Shown piece by piece: positions 1-11,690 of a DNA stretch of 64,000 nt. How positions within the stretch are numbered: position 1 is the first letter of the stretch; every line of letters starts with the position of its first letter. Both the position numbers and the translations under genes were made by a program. The stretch is taken from assembly GCF_029873635.1 (NCBI RefSeq), contig NC_080420.1:58482346-58546345 (forward strand). Reading direction: 5' to 3'. The DNA is from Malania oleifera (taxonomy: Eukaryota; Streptophyta; Magnoliopsida; Santalales; Ximeniaceae). The notes beneath the pieces are model-generated. The model was given only the letters and a program-made list of their open reading frames with translations, was not told the origin of the DNA and searched no databases.

Positions 1-246
1 AGGTGAGAATTTAGGATTCTATCTTGCGGCCTAGTGGCAGGAGTACCGAGGTTGTTTCTATGTTTTTCCTGGGGTGACGATTTCAGGAAAACCATGGATA
101 CTACCGCTGGGTCTTGTTTCTGAGTGGTAGGATTGAATCTTAAATGGGGATTAAAGATGTGGATAGAAGAATAATTTATGAGTTATTGTAGTGTATGGGT
201 TGCGTGATAGTGATTGTATGCTAAGATTAGTTGTTTCCTTTGTAGG

Positions 247-3200
247 ATGGATCGGGGAAACAGTAACACGAATGCAGGAGGTGATGGAGCAGGACCTTCT
301 AGTATGGGTGGCACAGACCCTGACGCAGTGTTACGTAGAGTCACTCAGCGGGTGATGGCTGAGATGGCCAAGAGCTCGGGGGAGCGGAGCTGCACGATCG
401 AGCAGTTCACACGTATGTGACCCCTGTCTTTTGCTGGAGGAGTGGACCCATTGGTAGCAGAGAACTGGGTTCAGCACATAGAAGACATTCTGGCAGTCCT
501 ATCATGTAGAGACGAGCAGAAAGTATTATTTGCTACCTTTAAATTTACCGAGGAGGCAAAGCACTAGTGGAGGTCAGTGAGACTATTGGAGGAATAGAGG
601 CTTGACCCTATAGTGATGACGTGGAGTCGCTTTAGGGAAATTTTCTTCGAGCAGTACTTTCCTGCTACAGTTAGGAGTGCAAAGGCGTCGGAGTTTCTGT
701 ATCTGACGCAGGGGTCTATGACGGTGGAGCAGTATGCAATGAGGTTTGTTCAACTGTCCCGCTTCACCCCGTATATGGTGCCAGATGAGGAGAGGAAGGC
801 GAGGAAGTTTGAGGAGGGCTTGAGGAAGAACCTGTATGAGCAGGTGGTAGGTTTCCGAGCTCAAACTTTCTCGAAGATAGTGGATAGGGCTGCGGTGATT
901 GAGAGCAGCATACAGTGAGGCGCAGCAGCCCAGAGCCAGAGGAAGAGGCCCGCGCCTTCTGATTTTCAGGCAAGGCCCAGTCGTGGGCCATGGAGGAGAT
1001 ATGATATCGGAGGAAGATGACGACAGGGAGGAGGAGAGCGAGCAGTACATGGCAGACAAATGCTCCCTCCATGTCCTAGATGTTTAAGGAGGCACCCAGG
1101 AGAGTGTCGAGCGAGAGAGGTGGTCTGCTATCAGTGCCACCAGCCTGGGCATATCGCGAGAAACTGCCAGGCACCACCAGCGGTAGCGGCTGCTCGTCGA
1201 CCATATAGAGGAGGCTACGAGGCACCTCGAGGTGGACAGCAGAGGAATACTGCACCGACGCAAGTTTATGCACTGACGCCTGGAGATGCTGAGGCGGCGG
1301 GAGATGTGGTGACAGGTACGGTTTCAATACTGTCATTTAAAGCTACCATTTTATTTGATTCTGGGGCGACACATTCATTTATCGCTCGGGATTATGTAAA
1401 ATTGTGTGGGTTTGAGCCTCAGCAGTTAGAAATTAGTTTGTCTGTTGCTACGCCGACTGGGGCCGTAGGGGTATGTAGAAAGGTACTCAGGGACTGTCCA
1501 GTGGATATTCAGGGGAGGTTTTTGTTGGCTAATCTGGTGGTTTTAGACATGCATGGGTTTGAGGTAATCTTGGGCATGGATTGGCTAGCTGCCCACTATG
1601 CTAGCATTGATTGTCATTAGAGAGTGGTAGTGTTTAGACCTCCAGAGGGACAAGAGTATAGATTCGTGGGATCACATGTGCGCACCCCACCTCAGTTATT
1701 ATCTGCTATTCAGGCGTGTAGATTGCTATCACAAGGTTGTCAGGGTTATTTAGCCTATGTGAAGGCTGTATCAGAAGGGGAACTGAGGGTGGAGGATATC
1801 CCAGTGGTGAGAGATTTTCCTGATGTATTTCCAGAGGATTTGCCGGGACTACCTCCTGATCGTGAGGTAGAGTTTGTTATTGATCTGGTTCCGGGGACAG
1901 CACCGATTTCGAAGGCGCCGTATAGAATGGCACCAGCAGAGCTAAAAGAATTGAAAGAGTAGTTGCAGGAGCTGTTAGATAAGGGGTTCATTCGGCCCAG
2001 TATGTCACCCTAGGGAGCACCGGTTTTGTTTGTGAGGTAGAAGGATGGCTCGATGAGATTGTGTATCGACTATCGAGAAATAAATAAAGTAACTATCAAG
2101 AATAAATACCCGCTCCCGCGTATTGATGATTTGTTTGACCAGTTACAGGGGACACAAATCTTTTCGAAGATAGATTTACGCTCCGGGTACCATCAGGTGA
2201 AAGTCAGGGCGGAAGATGTTCTGAAGACGGCATTTAGAACATGGTATGGTCACTATGAATTTCTAGTTATGCCGTTTGGGTTGACGAATGCTCCTGCAGT
2301 GTTTATGGATCTTATGAACAGGGTTTTTCACCAGTACTTGGATCGGTTTGTGGTAGTATTATTGATGATATACTGGTGTATTCGAAGAGTCCAGAGGAGC
2401 ATGAGGAGCATCTGAGTATAGTGTTGCAGGTATTGCGAGAGAAGAAGCTTTATGCGAAGCTCAAGAAGTGTGAGTTTTGGCTGTAACAAGTTACCTTCCT
2501 TGGACACGTTATATCCAAGGGTGGTATTTCTGTTGATCCAAGTAAAATTGAGGCGGTAGTAGACTGGGTACAACTAAAGAACATGCATGAGATCAGGAGT
2601 TTCCTGGGATTGGCTGGGTACTACCGCAGGTTTGTTGAAGGCTTCTCTTGATTGTCAGGCCCGTTGACTAGATTGACTAGGAAAGGAGCGAAGTTTGAGT
2701 GATCTGATGAATGTGAACAGAGCTCCAGGAGTTGAAGCAGCGACTTATCACTGCGCCTGTGTTGACGATTCCTTCAGGAGAAGAGGGGTTCGTAATTTAC
2801 AGTGATGCGTCCCATAAAGGGCTCGGATGCGTGTTGATGCAGCGGGGGAGAGTGATAGCCTATGCCTCACGACAGTTGAAAGAATATGAGAAGAACTACC
2901 CTACCCATGATCTAGAGTTGGCCGCGGTTGTTTACGCACTAAAGATTTGGAGGCACTATCTATATGGGGGTAGGTGTGAGATATTTATTGACCATAAGAG
3001 CTTAAAATATTTCTTCACATAGAACGAATTAAATATGAGGTAGAGGAGATGGCTGGAGCTAATAAAGGATTATGACTGCACTATTAGTTACAACCCAGGA
3101 AAGGCTAATGTGGTTGCTGATGCTTTGAGTCGAAAATCAGTGGAATTATCTGTATCTGCAATGGAGATTCAGCATCCGATTCAGATGGATCTGGAGAGGC

Positions 3201-4695
3201 TCGGTGTGGAGCTGGTAGAGGGCGATCACCAGGCGTTCATTGCTGACTTGGTTTTGCAGCCGACTCTACAGGAGAGGATTAAAGCAGCTCAGAGGAATGA
3301 TGCAGAACTAGTAGAGCTTATGGGAAAGGTACAGGATGGTCAGGAACCAGAGTTCAGCATTTCAGATGATGGAGCCCTGAGATTCCATACCAGGTTATGT
3401 GTTCTTACCGATCCTGAGATCAAGAAAGTCATTCTGGAGGAAGCACATTGATCCCTATATACTGTACATCCGGGTAGCACTAAAATGTACAGGGATCTCC
3501 GAGAGTCCTTCTGGTGGAGCAACATGAAGAGGGAGATAGCTCAGTTTGTGAATCAGTGTTTGACGTGCCAGCAAGTGAAGGCTGAGCACCAGAGACCGGC
3601 GGGATCATTGCAGCCACTTCACATTCCTGAGTGGAAGTGGGAGCATATAGCGATGGATTTCGTCTCAGGATTACCGCCAGAATTGCATGGACAGGACGCT
3701 ATTTGGATAGTGGTGGATCGATTGACAAAGACTGCCCACTTTTTGCCGATTAGAGTTAACTACTCCTTGGATAGATTGGCTGAGTTATACATCCAGGAGA
3801 TAGTTAGACTCCACGGCGTCCCAGTGTCCACAGTTTCAGATAGAGACCCACGGTTCACATCTCGTTTTTGGAAGAGTTTACAAGAGGCCATGGGTTCTTA
3901 GTTGTCGTTCAGCACAGCTTTTCATCCCTAGACAAATGGATAGATAGAGAGGACGATACAGATTCTGGAGGATATGCTGCGAGCATGTGTGCTGGACTTT
4001 GGAGGTCGTTGGATACAGTATTTGCCACTGGTTGAGTTTGCGTATAACAACAGCTACCAGGCCAGCATTGAGATGGCACCATATGAGGCACTGTATGGTA
4101 GGAGGTGCCGATCCCCATTGTACTGGGATGAGGTTGGTGAGAGACAGGTATTGGGGCCAGAGCTGATACAGCAGACTCAAGATAATGTCAGACTCATCAG
4201 AGACAGGATCAGGACAGCACAGAGCCGGCAGAAGAGTTATGCTGATACTCGTTGGCGAGAATTGGAGTTTGACACAGGAGATCACGTATTCCTGAAGGTG
4301 GCACTGCTGAAAGGTGTTATGAGGTTCGGGAGGAAGGGTAAGCTGAGCCCTAGGTATATGGACCATTTGAGATTCTTGAGAGAGTGGGTCCAGTTGCCTA
4401 TTGTTTGGCATTACCACCGGTCCTATCTAGGATCCATGACGTATTCCACGTTTCTATGCTGAGGAAATACGTTCCAGACCCCTCCCATGTGATCAGATAT
4501 GAGGCACTGGAGTTGGGTGATACTTTAGCTTATGAGGAAGTGCTAGTGCAGATTCTTGATTGGAAGGAACAGGAGCTACGCACGAAGAAGATTCCACTGG
4601 TAAAAGTTCTGTGGCGCAACCATGCCATTGAGGAGGCTTCCTGGGAACTAGAGGATCAGATGCGCCAGAGATATCCGCACTTATTCAGTGGAGTT
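247..4695 (+). pseudogene. E1 gag-pol polyprotein, broken
   Basis: Encoded the capsid and enzymes for reverse transcription and integration. Gag capsid homology is at about 430-915. Two zinc fingers follow: CPRC with a downstream H and C near 1072-1107, and a CCHC knuckle at 1126-1167. The protease motif DSGATHSFI starts at 1357. RT runs about 1950-2560 with the IDDI catalytic motif at 2361-2372. RNase H is at 2732-3130 (YSDAS near the start, ADALS at the end). Integrase is at about 3430-4460 with a CLTCQQ zinc-binding part and catalytic D residues in MDFVSG and SDRDPRF. The C-terminal chromodomain-like segment ends at 4695 (EEASWE). Start taken at 247 (MDRGN); an upstream in-frame ATG at 214 is less likely. 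Frame changes at about 2360, 2722 and 4357 each fit loss of one T. Stops at, for example, 418, 916, 1618, 1960, 2649, 3449 and 3898 replace residues that are usually Gln, Arg or Trp. Confidence 0.9.
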
Positions 4696-4698
4696 TAG

Positions 4699-4956
4699 CT
4701 AGTCAAGTGAATGGAATAATGTTGTAATTTTTATTTGTATAGTGTAACGTAAGATAGATAGAGTTTTTAGTTCTGAAATGTGAATGGTTTTAGGAGAATT
4801 TTGAATGGTTGTAATCTCCCAAAACCCTTATTGTAACCACGGTATTCCTTCGCCATAAGTGAGGATAATCAATAAACATTGGAAGTGTTTTCGCTAAGGA
4901 AGGGAAACAGAGGAATGGCAAATTTCGAGGACGAAATTTTTATAAGGAGGAGAGAA
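4699..4956 (+). other. E1 3' untranslated region and polypurine tract
   Basis: Non-coding segment between the pol stop and the 3' LTR. It ends in a conserved block containing GGCAAATTTCGAGGACGAAA and then the purine run AAGGAGGAGAGAA at 4944-4956, directly against the LTR. The purine run is the expected plus-strand primer. I recall the same block from other Tekay/Del elements. Confidence 0.8.
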
Positions 4957-4979
4957 TGTAAAAACCCCAAAAATAGAGA

Positions 4980-5280
4980 TATAAAAAAAAATTAGTGGAT
5001 TGATTTCCAAAAATAAATAAATAAATAAATAAATAAAATAAAATAATAATAATAATAATAAATAAATAAATAAAATTAGTGGATTGATTTCAAAAAATAA
5101 AAATAAAAATAATAAATAAATAAATAAATAATTCAATAATTTTTTTAATTAATTAACTAATTAATTAATCGGATTTAAAAGAAAAAGAAAAAAAATTTTA
5201 ATTAAAATATTTTTTAATTAATAAAATATATTATTATTATATTAATTAAATATATTATTATTATTATTATTATTATTATT
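4980..5280. repeat. A/T-rich low-complexity block (AAATA, ATA and TTATT runs)
   Basis: Near the 5' end of the E1 3' LTR. Runs of AAATA/AATA, ATA and ATT trinucleotides with two copies of a phrase around ATTAGTGGATTGATTTC at 4991 and 5077. The open frames crossing it are artefacts of composition. Confidence 0.85.
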
Positions 5281-5281
5281 T

Positions 5282-5307
5282 CCTGAAGCCTGGAAGCTTC
5301 AGGCTTC
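5282..5307. repeat. Overlapping inverted repeats in E1 LTR
   Basis: CCTGAAGC at 5282-5289 pairs with GCTTCAGG at 5296-5303. Alternatively GAAGCCTG at 5285-5292 pairs with CAGGCTTC at 5300-5307. The two 8-bp stems are mutually exclusive and sit just after the A/T-rich block. A role in transcript folding or factor binding is only a guess. Confidence 0.6.
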
Positions 5308-7974
5308 TTTAAGACTTTTCTTCTTCTTCTTTATTTTCTTCTACTTTTATTTTACTTTTCCTGCGCGTGCAGGCTTATTCTCTCTCCTCTCATTCTCTCT
5401 CCCTCTCTCCTTGATTTCGTAACGGATTTTCGCTCGATCAAAAATTTGAAAATACCACTGGACTCCATTCGCCGCTGCCGTCATTTCTACCGGAGCGGAT
5501 CGGTGGTAGGAGCGGCGTAAGCGTATTCCCTGGGGTAAGCCATTTCCCCATTTTTCTTTAATTTCTTGCAAAATATAAGCCCAATTGACGAACGGACACC
5601 ACCACGAGAATCTAGGGATGATTCTCTACAAGTCTAGCGGGACGGAATTCTCGTGAGGGTGTCGAGCCAAAACTCCAAATTTAGAGTGCGGCGATTATTA
5701 AGGGGCTTATTTTTAATTAATTAGCATTAATTTAGAAATGCTAAAATATTAAGCTTCTGAGACTGAAGTAGGATTTCTGAAATTTAGGGCTCGGGTGAGC
5801 GCCGCGGGTGTAATTTTTGGACCGTAGGAAAAATTTAGAAAATTAAGTGGGGGTGTTAAATAATAGTTTAAATATTAATTTGAGGTATATGGAGTCTAGG
5901 GAAGGCTAGATGGGTATTATTTTGGAGAAATAGATTAATTAATTTTGGGAAAATGTAAATTGCAGGAGTTGAATTTCAGACGCCAAGGGCGTAGAATTTG
6001 GGATTCTAGGGAGACTCTCAGTAAGTCAGGTAAGGGGAATAAATTATAGCAGTGTTTTTAGAATTATTATTTGAATGAATATGTGAAATTGAGCATATGA
6101 TATTTTGTCTGAAAATTATTATGATATAAATATCAGATAAATTGTGTGGCATTTGAGTAATTGTAAATTGTGATATTTTGGAGTGTAAAATATAATAATG
6201 TGTAATTTCTGAGAAAATATTGAAATGAGAATTACTGATCTGATTAGTGAAAAATAATGTAATATGGTATTATTATATGAGTAGAAATGTTTTGCCTGGA
6301 AAATGGGATTTTGTGAATTATTGATATTGGAAAATAATGAAATGTGGTATTTATTTGTGAGTGGAAATTATTTGCATAGAAATGAGTAATTTGGGAAAAT
6401 GTGAAAAATACATGAAGTATGATATATGATATTACGAGATGATGAAAAGTGCATAGAAAATGATGAGAATATTTATATTGAACTGAATTGTGATATACTG
6501 GAATATAATTGATAAAATGCCAATACCGCATAATGATTGCGGGTATATGGTGGTAAACCCTGTTGGATGGTTATGATATTTAGCACGGTACCATTGCGAG
6601 TGGTGTTAGTGCAACCACATGGACTCTTGGAGCGTGTGGCGTGACAGTCGACTGTGCCATTGTGTAGGGTTGTTGGGCCCCCTTAGTCCGGATCAGGGTA
6701 TTAGGCCGGCCAGTCGTACTACAGACGCGATATGTGATATGATATTTGATCTAACCGGGTCGGCCAACCGCAGTTAGATCCAGCCTTCGGGCCGCACAAC
6801 CTTGACCATGGGGGGAAGCATGGCGTGTATAGAAAGATCCTCAGGGTGGCCATGAGTTACAGACGCGATGTTGGTATTTGATACCGAGGATACTCATGAG
6901 CCGGAAAGTAAAGTGGAAATGAAAAGTGAAAGAATGATAAAATTGGCTAAAATGAGAAATGAAAGAAAGAATGGAAATTGAGAAATAAAGAATGATAAAA
7001 TTGAGAAATGAAACAATGTGAGTTAATAATATAAATAATTAAAGCGAAGTGAAACTCTTCGCTTGAGGGCTTACTGAGTAAGGTGAGTGCCCTGATGGGT
7101 ATTAGATGCGGCTATACCCGGCTGCATGACGTGTTAGGGCAGAGGGAAGCTACCTGTATGGGCGGGTAATCTTCCCTATTCTCAGGAACTTCGCGTGTAA
7201 ATATGTGTTGGAAATCATTAAATTTGATAAATGATTTTTAAGCTTATAAAAGCTTGTGTTGTATATTTATATGATTATGTGTTTGTGAATATCAGTGTAT
7301 TTTCTCAAATGAAATGGTGATTTGAAAAGTAAAGTGTATTATAATTTTACTCATTTGGCCACACACTGTAAATAATCTATTCCTTCTTACTGAGATGTTT
7401 CTCGCCCAAATTATCTAAATTTTTCAGGGAATAGAGATAGGCCAGGTGGTAGAGCTCCTTGATCATAGGGAGCTGGGACCCTGAGATACAGGGTGAGTTT
7501 TGACTAGGGAGGTGTGGTTTCCTAGGATTGTATTATTTTTGGGTATGAGATAGTGTTGTGTATTTATGTATGTTGATACTCTGGGTATTGTATTCTGACT
7601 TATGTGTATATACTGGCTTCCACTGTTAGGCTATTTAATAAAATACTTTTTACCCGGTATCCAATGCGGTTCTGGTCGTATGAATGGTACTAGGATTGTT
7701 GACGTGGCCGATTTGTGGATGTTGTGGATTTATGACGTGATTATTTATTTATTAAAAGAAAAAAAAAATTGTACGAAAATCGTGGCGTCACAGGAATAAT
7801 ACGAGTTGTACCCAAGGAATAAGAAATAATCGTTATTATCTTTTATTGTAAAATTTCCTTATGTGAAGGTTCTAAATAAGTGGACCAATAGTTCCTTAGG
7901 TTTCTCTAGGTACTAATGGAAGCATAGCTAAAAAAGATATTTTCTCTTCCACATTGTTTGAATTGAACATTTTT

Positions 7975-8035
7975 TTTCAAAGGTCTAGGTTTAGGATAAA
8001 AATCCGTCTATGTTTTCCATTATAATTGTACTATA
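7975..8035 (+). pseudogene. CACTA (En/Spm) transposase relic, left part
   Basis: The frame ending at the E2 insertion site reads GLGLG, a stop, then KSVYVFHYNCTIF. This fits the DLGLGYEKI...CPNDCMLY segment I recall from plant CACTA transposases (Transposase_21 family). The frame continues after E2 at 17096, and E2's CTATA target duplication lies at the split. Bases 7793-7974 are probably more of the same relic but cannot be read reliably. Confidence 0.5.
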
Positions 8036-8446
8036 TGTTGAATTTTTGAGTTCGATCTCTGTTTTGATGCTGACAGAGTACTAGTATCTTATATGTGATT
8101 AAGTATGTGAACAGGTCTAAATTTCAGCACAAATAAGATCAAAGGACTTGGAAGCCAAAAGAAACTCTAAGATCATATGTACTTGGAGAATTCAATAAAG
8201 AACAAGAAGAGCAAAAGAAGATTCAAGATATTATTTATATTTAAATTTTATATGTATTTAGTTTGTGGTATGTAATAATTGCATGACATGCATGATATGA
8301 ATTGTAAACTTAGATGACCATAGATTGATCGTAGGGAATCGAACAAAGGCCATAGACTGACCCTAGGACACAATACCCTTAATTTAACTTACTATAACTT
8401 ACTCACAAGGGTTTAAAAATGAATTTAGCATCAAAATTGGGCCAGT
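8036..8446 (+). repeat. E2 5' LTR, truncated
   Basis: Matches the start of the 3' LTR (14871 to about 15260) through the phrases GCTTTGATGCT/GTTTTGATGCT and ACTTGGAAGCCAAAAG. The match stops near 8446, so about 1.8 kb of LTR, the primer site and the leader are deleted. Since the outer TSD is intact, the loss happened after insertion. Confidence 0.8.
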
Positions 8447-8492
8447 AGGTGATTGATAAAGGAATTTGTATGCCAGTAGAAAATGATAATAG

Positions 8493-9317
8493 ATGCATGC
8501 AAATTCACATGCCATGGATTTACTGTATTGCACTTTAGATTCTAATATTCTTATTGAGATTATGACATTTACAAGTGCAAAGGATATTTGGAAAGAGCTA
8601 GATAGAGTGTATAAAGTATCTAGGAAAGAAGAGACCACCTCTCTTGAAGCTCCTTGCTCGAATGATAAACAAAAGAGATAGGTGTGGTCTTAGTGCATTA
8701 ACAAATGACGAGGTATATGAATCTAAACTTACGTCATCTGTTACTTTATGCCATGATTTCCTTGATGATTCTCATGTATTGCAATATATCATGCAATGAA
8801 TCATCTCATTGCCCCAGTGATACTTCTGTGGATGACACATGCAATGATTCATATATTATTTGTGATATATCTTATGATGAATCATGTGATGAACTGAATG
8901 TTAAAAGCATGCCCTCATATGGAGAACTAGAAAAAGCTTCATTTAAAATTCATAAGTTTTTAGTTAGTTTATCTAAGCAGGAAATAGTGTTGAAAAATGA
9001 AAATAAAAGATTGGAAAAACAATTAAGAGATTTTAAAAATTACCATGCCACCTTGGAAAAGAAAAAGATTGTGAAAGTATTGAAAATCATTTGTTTAGAA
9101 AAAAAAGATTGAAGATAATTCTGAAATGGAGTTCAAATCCAAAGATGGGAAGTATAGTTCAAATAAACCCATAGGAGTTAAAAAGAAAAATATTTTCAAA
9201 AAGGGTTCATGTTTTGTTTATCAAACCCATAGTCATGTCTCATATGGCAAAAACAGAATAACTAAGCATCATCCTTCACGCATATACAAAACTTGCTTAT
9301 TCCCTAAAGGGAAATGA
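8493..9317 (+). pseudogene. E2 gag remnant (copia type)
   Basis: The opening segment (residues MDLLYCTLDSN and AKDIWKELDRVY) matches the UBN2-like capsid region of SIRE-type gag and resembles the E7 gag at 42816 downward. It breaks off near 8625. A second open segment at 8705-9112 has many Ser/Asp/Cys and then a Lys/Glu-rich coiled-coil-like stretch, as in the gag C-terminal half. A third at 9126-9317 ends in a decayed zinc-knuckle-like CFVYQTHSH. The middle of capsid is deleted and several frames are needed, so this is not a functional gene. Confidence 0.65.
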
Positions 9318-9896
9318 CACATCCGATATAAAAATAAATCAAGAAGAGCCAGAGGCATAGATAAGGAATTGGTGTGGGTAATCATGAAAGCAAACCCCAT
9401 AGGACTTGAGGGAGAGTGGGATCAAATAAGAATTAAATATTCATTTTAAATTCTTCCTTAAGTTCTTAGGTTTAAGGGGTAGTGATAACCAAAAGGCTAG
9501 GAAGTGGTATATGCTTAAAATGTCAAATATTAGTATGCACGTTCGTTATACACTATCATTATATACTAAGATCATTAGAAAGTCTAGCCAATATGAAATA
9601 TCAAATAAAATATCCAATCTAAACTTAACATGAATGTATATCATAATGATTGCATAAAATATGAAAACATTGGCTATAGCATACTTGAATGAAATCCACT
9701 TCCAAATGGACAAGACATTCTTGCTTGGTAAATAATTCTAAATGTTTAACTCACACTTAAAGATAAAATATCTTAAGTTGAGCAACTGTTGTCCATTGCA
9801 CATAGATGAGCTTTAGGAATCCATCCTATTCTATATATCTTTAACCCTAATCTCATTAATCAAAATCCGGTCATCACTCTAGGTATAAGCACAAAT
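9318..9896 (+). other. E2 internal non-coding stretch, left of S1
   Basis: A/T-rich, no credible coding potential. Probably decayed element interior where pol would normally lie. Confidence 0.5.
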
Positions 9897-9998
9897 TGTA
9901 ACGAACCGAAAATTTGTAACTATTTAAAATAATAATAAAGATAATAAAAAAGAAAAAGGGAAAATAGGAGAAAATGGAAAAGAAATTTTAAAGAGTAA

Positions 9999-10200
9999 TA
10001 AGCAGGCACTCGTCGATGAGCTGAATTTTCTTGTCGACGAGTAGTCTTCTAAGCCTCATCATCGAGCATGCATGTCACATCGACGAGGGTTTACCGAGAG
10101 AGGTCCTCACATTTTGAATTTTATTGACGAGATCACGGTCTCATCAACGAGTTGTGTTCTTGGGCTCATTGACGAGTCCAAAGGTCTCGTCGATGAGGCC
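9999..10200 (+). promoter_or_regulatory. S1 palindrome array, consensus CTCGTCGACGAG
   Basis: About eight copies or near copies of a perfectly self-complementary 12-mer: CTCGTCGATGAG, TTGTCGACGAGT, CATCGACGAG, ATTGACGAGA, CATCAACGAG, ATTGACGAGT and CTCGTCGATGAGG. The array stops about 16 bp before a TATA box, so it occupies the U3 enhancer position. Confidence 0.7.
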
Positions 10201-10215
10201 ATGTGGCAAGGTGCT

Positions 10216-10223
10216 TATAAATA
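10216..10223 (+). promoter_or_regulatory. S1 TATA box
   Basis: TATAAATA followed by GGGAGA, in the expected U3/R position and directly after the palindrome array. Confidence 0.65.
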
Positions 10224-10949
10224 GGGAGAAATAAGATTTTTAGCGAGGATTTTATTTTCCCTTATGTTTCTTTCTAAATCACGGCTCCTCTGTCTTCTCT
10301 CTTCAATTGTAGGCCGAATTTAGCTCAGTTCGATGACTGGAAGCTACCACGAGACTCCTGGGAAGATTCTCTACAATATAGATGGAGCAGATTTTCGATT
10401 TGAGAAGTTTGGGAAACACCCCAAAATCAGGGTAAGTGAAATAATTTAAGATTTTATTATTATTTTGAGGTATTTGAAGCCTATGAAGTGTTAAATGAGT
10501 ACTTTTTTAAGATTTGAGTAAGTTGAAATTTTTGGAATACAGGATCTCATTTTGGTTGATTTTAGGTAGGAATCCCGAGGAGCAGGTAAGGGAAAATACT
10601 TTATAAAAATATTTTTATTAATTTTAAACTGACTAATTTTAGGTATAATTTTTACATATTCAGGTAAAATTTTCTAAACCATGCTAGTATTGAAAATACT
10701 GTTTTTAAATATAAAATATAATGGGAAAATTGTGTGACCTGAAAATAGCTTTGAAAATTAAATGGTTGCGAGTACTATAGAGTGGCAATTTATGGTGATT
10801 GTGAATGTTGTTGGCTGTGATTTCTGTTTGGTTGAATATACTGGTTGGCTGCAGATACTAATGTTGTGTATACTGTGGTAGAGTTGTGGATGTGTTGAAT
10901 GTTTGGATTGCTGTTAAAGTGTGTTGTGGTTCATGTAAATTGCGATATA

Positions 10950-11400
10950 GAGTTGGTAGTGGCATAAAGAGGCCATTATATTGTACCTGGTATATCCATC
11001 ATATAACATTGGTAGTGGTATGAGGAGGTCATTATATGGACGTTTATATTAGGAGGTAAACATTGGTAGTGGTATGAGAAGATTGTTTACCTATTTACCA
11101 TGAACGTGGTGTTTGTTTTGTAACCTATGTGGTTTGATTTGTACTGTGTGGACCAGTCTTGTGCTAACATGTATGCTGTGTAATTGATTAGTCCTATATG
11201 GACCAATCTTATGTGGGCATGTATGTTGTATGGTTGATAGTCCTATGTGGACGAGTCCTGTGTGGACATGTATGCAATATGTTTGACAATCCTGTGTGGA
11301 CATATATTTTCTATATGGATGATAGTCCTGTGTGGACATTGTATTCTGCGTGTTTATGGACCCTATGTGGGTATGATTGAAGACCGTGTGGATTGATTGT
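10950..11400 (+). repeat. Minisatellite-like repeats in S1
   Basis: From about 10955 there are three copies of a unit around ATTGGTAGTGGTATGAG. From about 11145 there are five diverged units of roughly 35-52 bp built on AGTCCTGTGTGGACATGTATG. They lie between the TATA region and the conserved 3' modules. Confidence 0.65.
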
Positions 11401-11454
11401 TGGTTGCATGTGATTTTAATTAATTAAGTATTTATGGTAGAGTCGATTACTCCA

Positions 11455-11690
11455 ACCAAGGGCTTGCCGAGGAAGGCGAGTACTTTGGTAATTACTTGTA
11501 GATATCAGAGTAGAGGGAAATTTGTATAGATGGGTGACCTTCCCAATTCTTAGAGACTTTACCTAGATACATAACCCGAGGGCTTACTGAGAAAGGTGAG
11601 TGCCCTAATGTTACCACTAGAGTAGAGGGAATCTACTTGTATGGGCTGGTAGACTTCCCTATTCTCGGGAATTATCAGTAAAATATTTAT
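11455..11690 (+). repeat. Direct repeat of the conserved Tekay LTR module in S1
   Basis: Two tandem copies of a roughly 110-120 bp module: one starting GGGCTTGCCGAGGAAGG near 11459, the other GGGCTTACTGAGAAAGG near 11580. Each ends with a CTTCCC(A/T)ATTCT phrase. The E1 LTR has one copy at about 7065-7185. Confidence 0.7.

Larger units (their letters stand above)
1..7792 (+). mobile_element. E1: Ty3/gypsy chromovirus, Tekay/Del type, 5' end outside window
   Basis: An LTR retrotransposon in the order gag, protease, RT, RNase H, integrase, chromodomain-like tail, PPT and 3' LTR. The order with integrase after RNase H defines Ty3/gypsy; the C-terminal chromodomain-like segment and an LTR of about 2.8 kb point to the Tekay lineage. 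The 5' LTR and primer site lie left of base 1, and bases 1-246 are 5' leader. A degenerate single copy: many in-frame stops and three single-base frameshifts. The 5' target duplication cannot be seen, so the 3' boundary rests on the LTR end motif alone. Confidence 0.9.
4957..7792 (+). repeat. E1 3' LTR
   Basis: Begins TGTAAAAACCCC right after the PPT and ends GGCGTCACA. About 2.84 kb, typical of Tekay LTRs. Its first 300 bp are A/T-rich. Between about 7060 and 7430 it carries two modules also found in solo LTR S1: GGGCTTACTGAG...GTGAGTGCCCT with TTCCCTATTCTC, and CACACACTG...TTACTGAGATG. No long ORF in it is credible. Confidence 0.85.
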
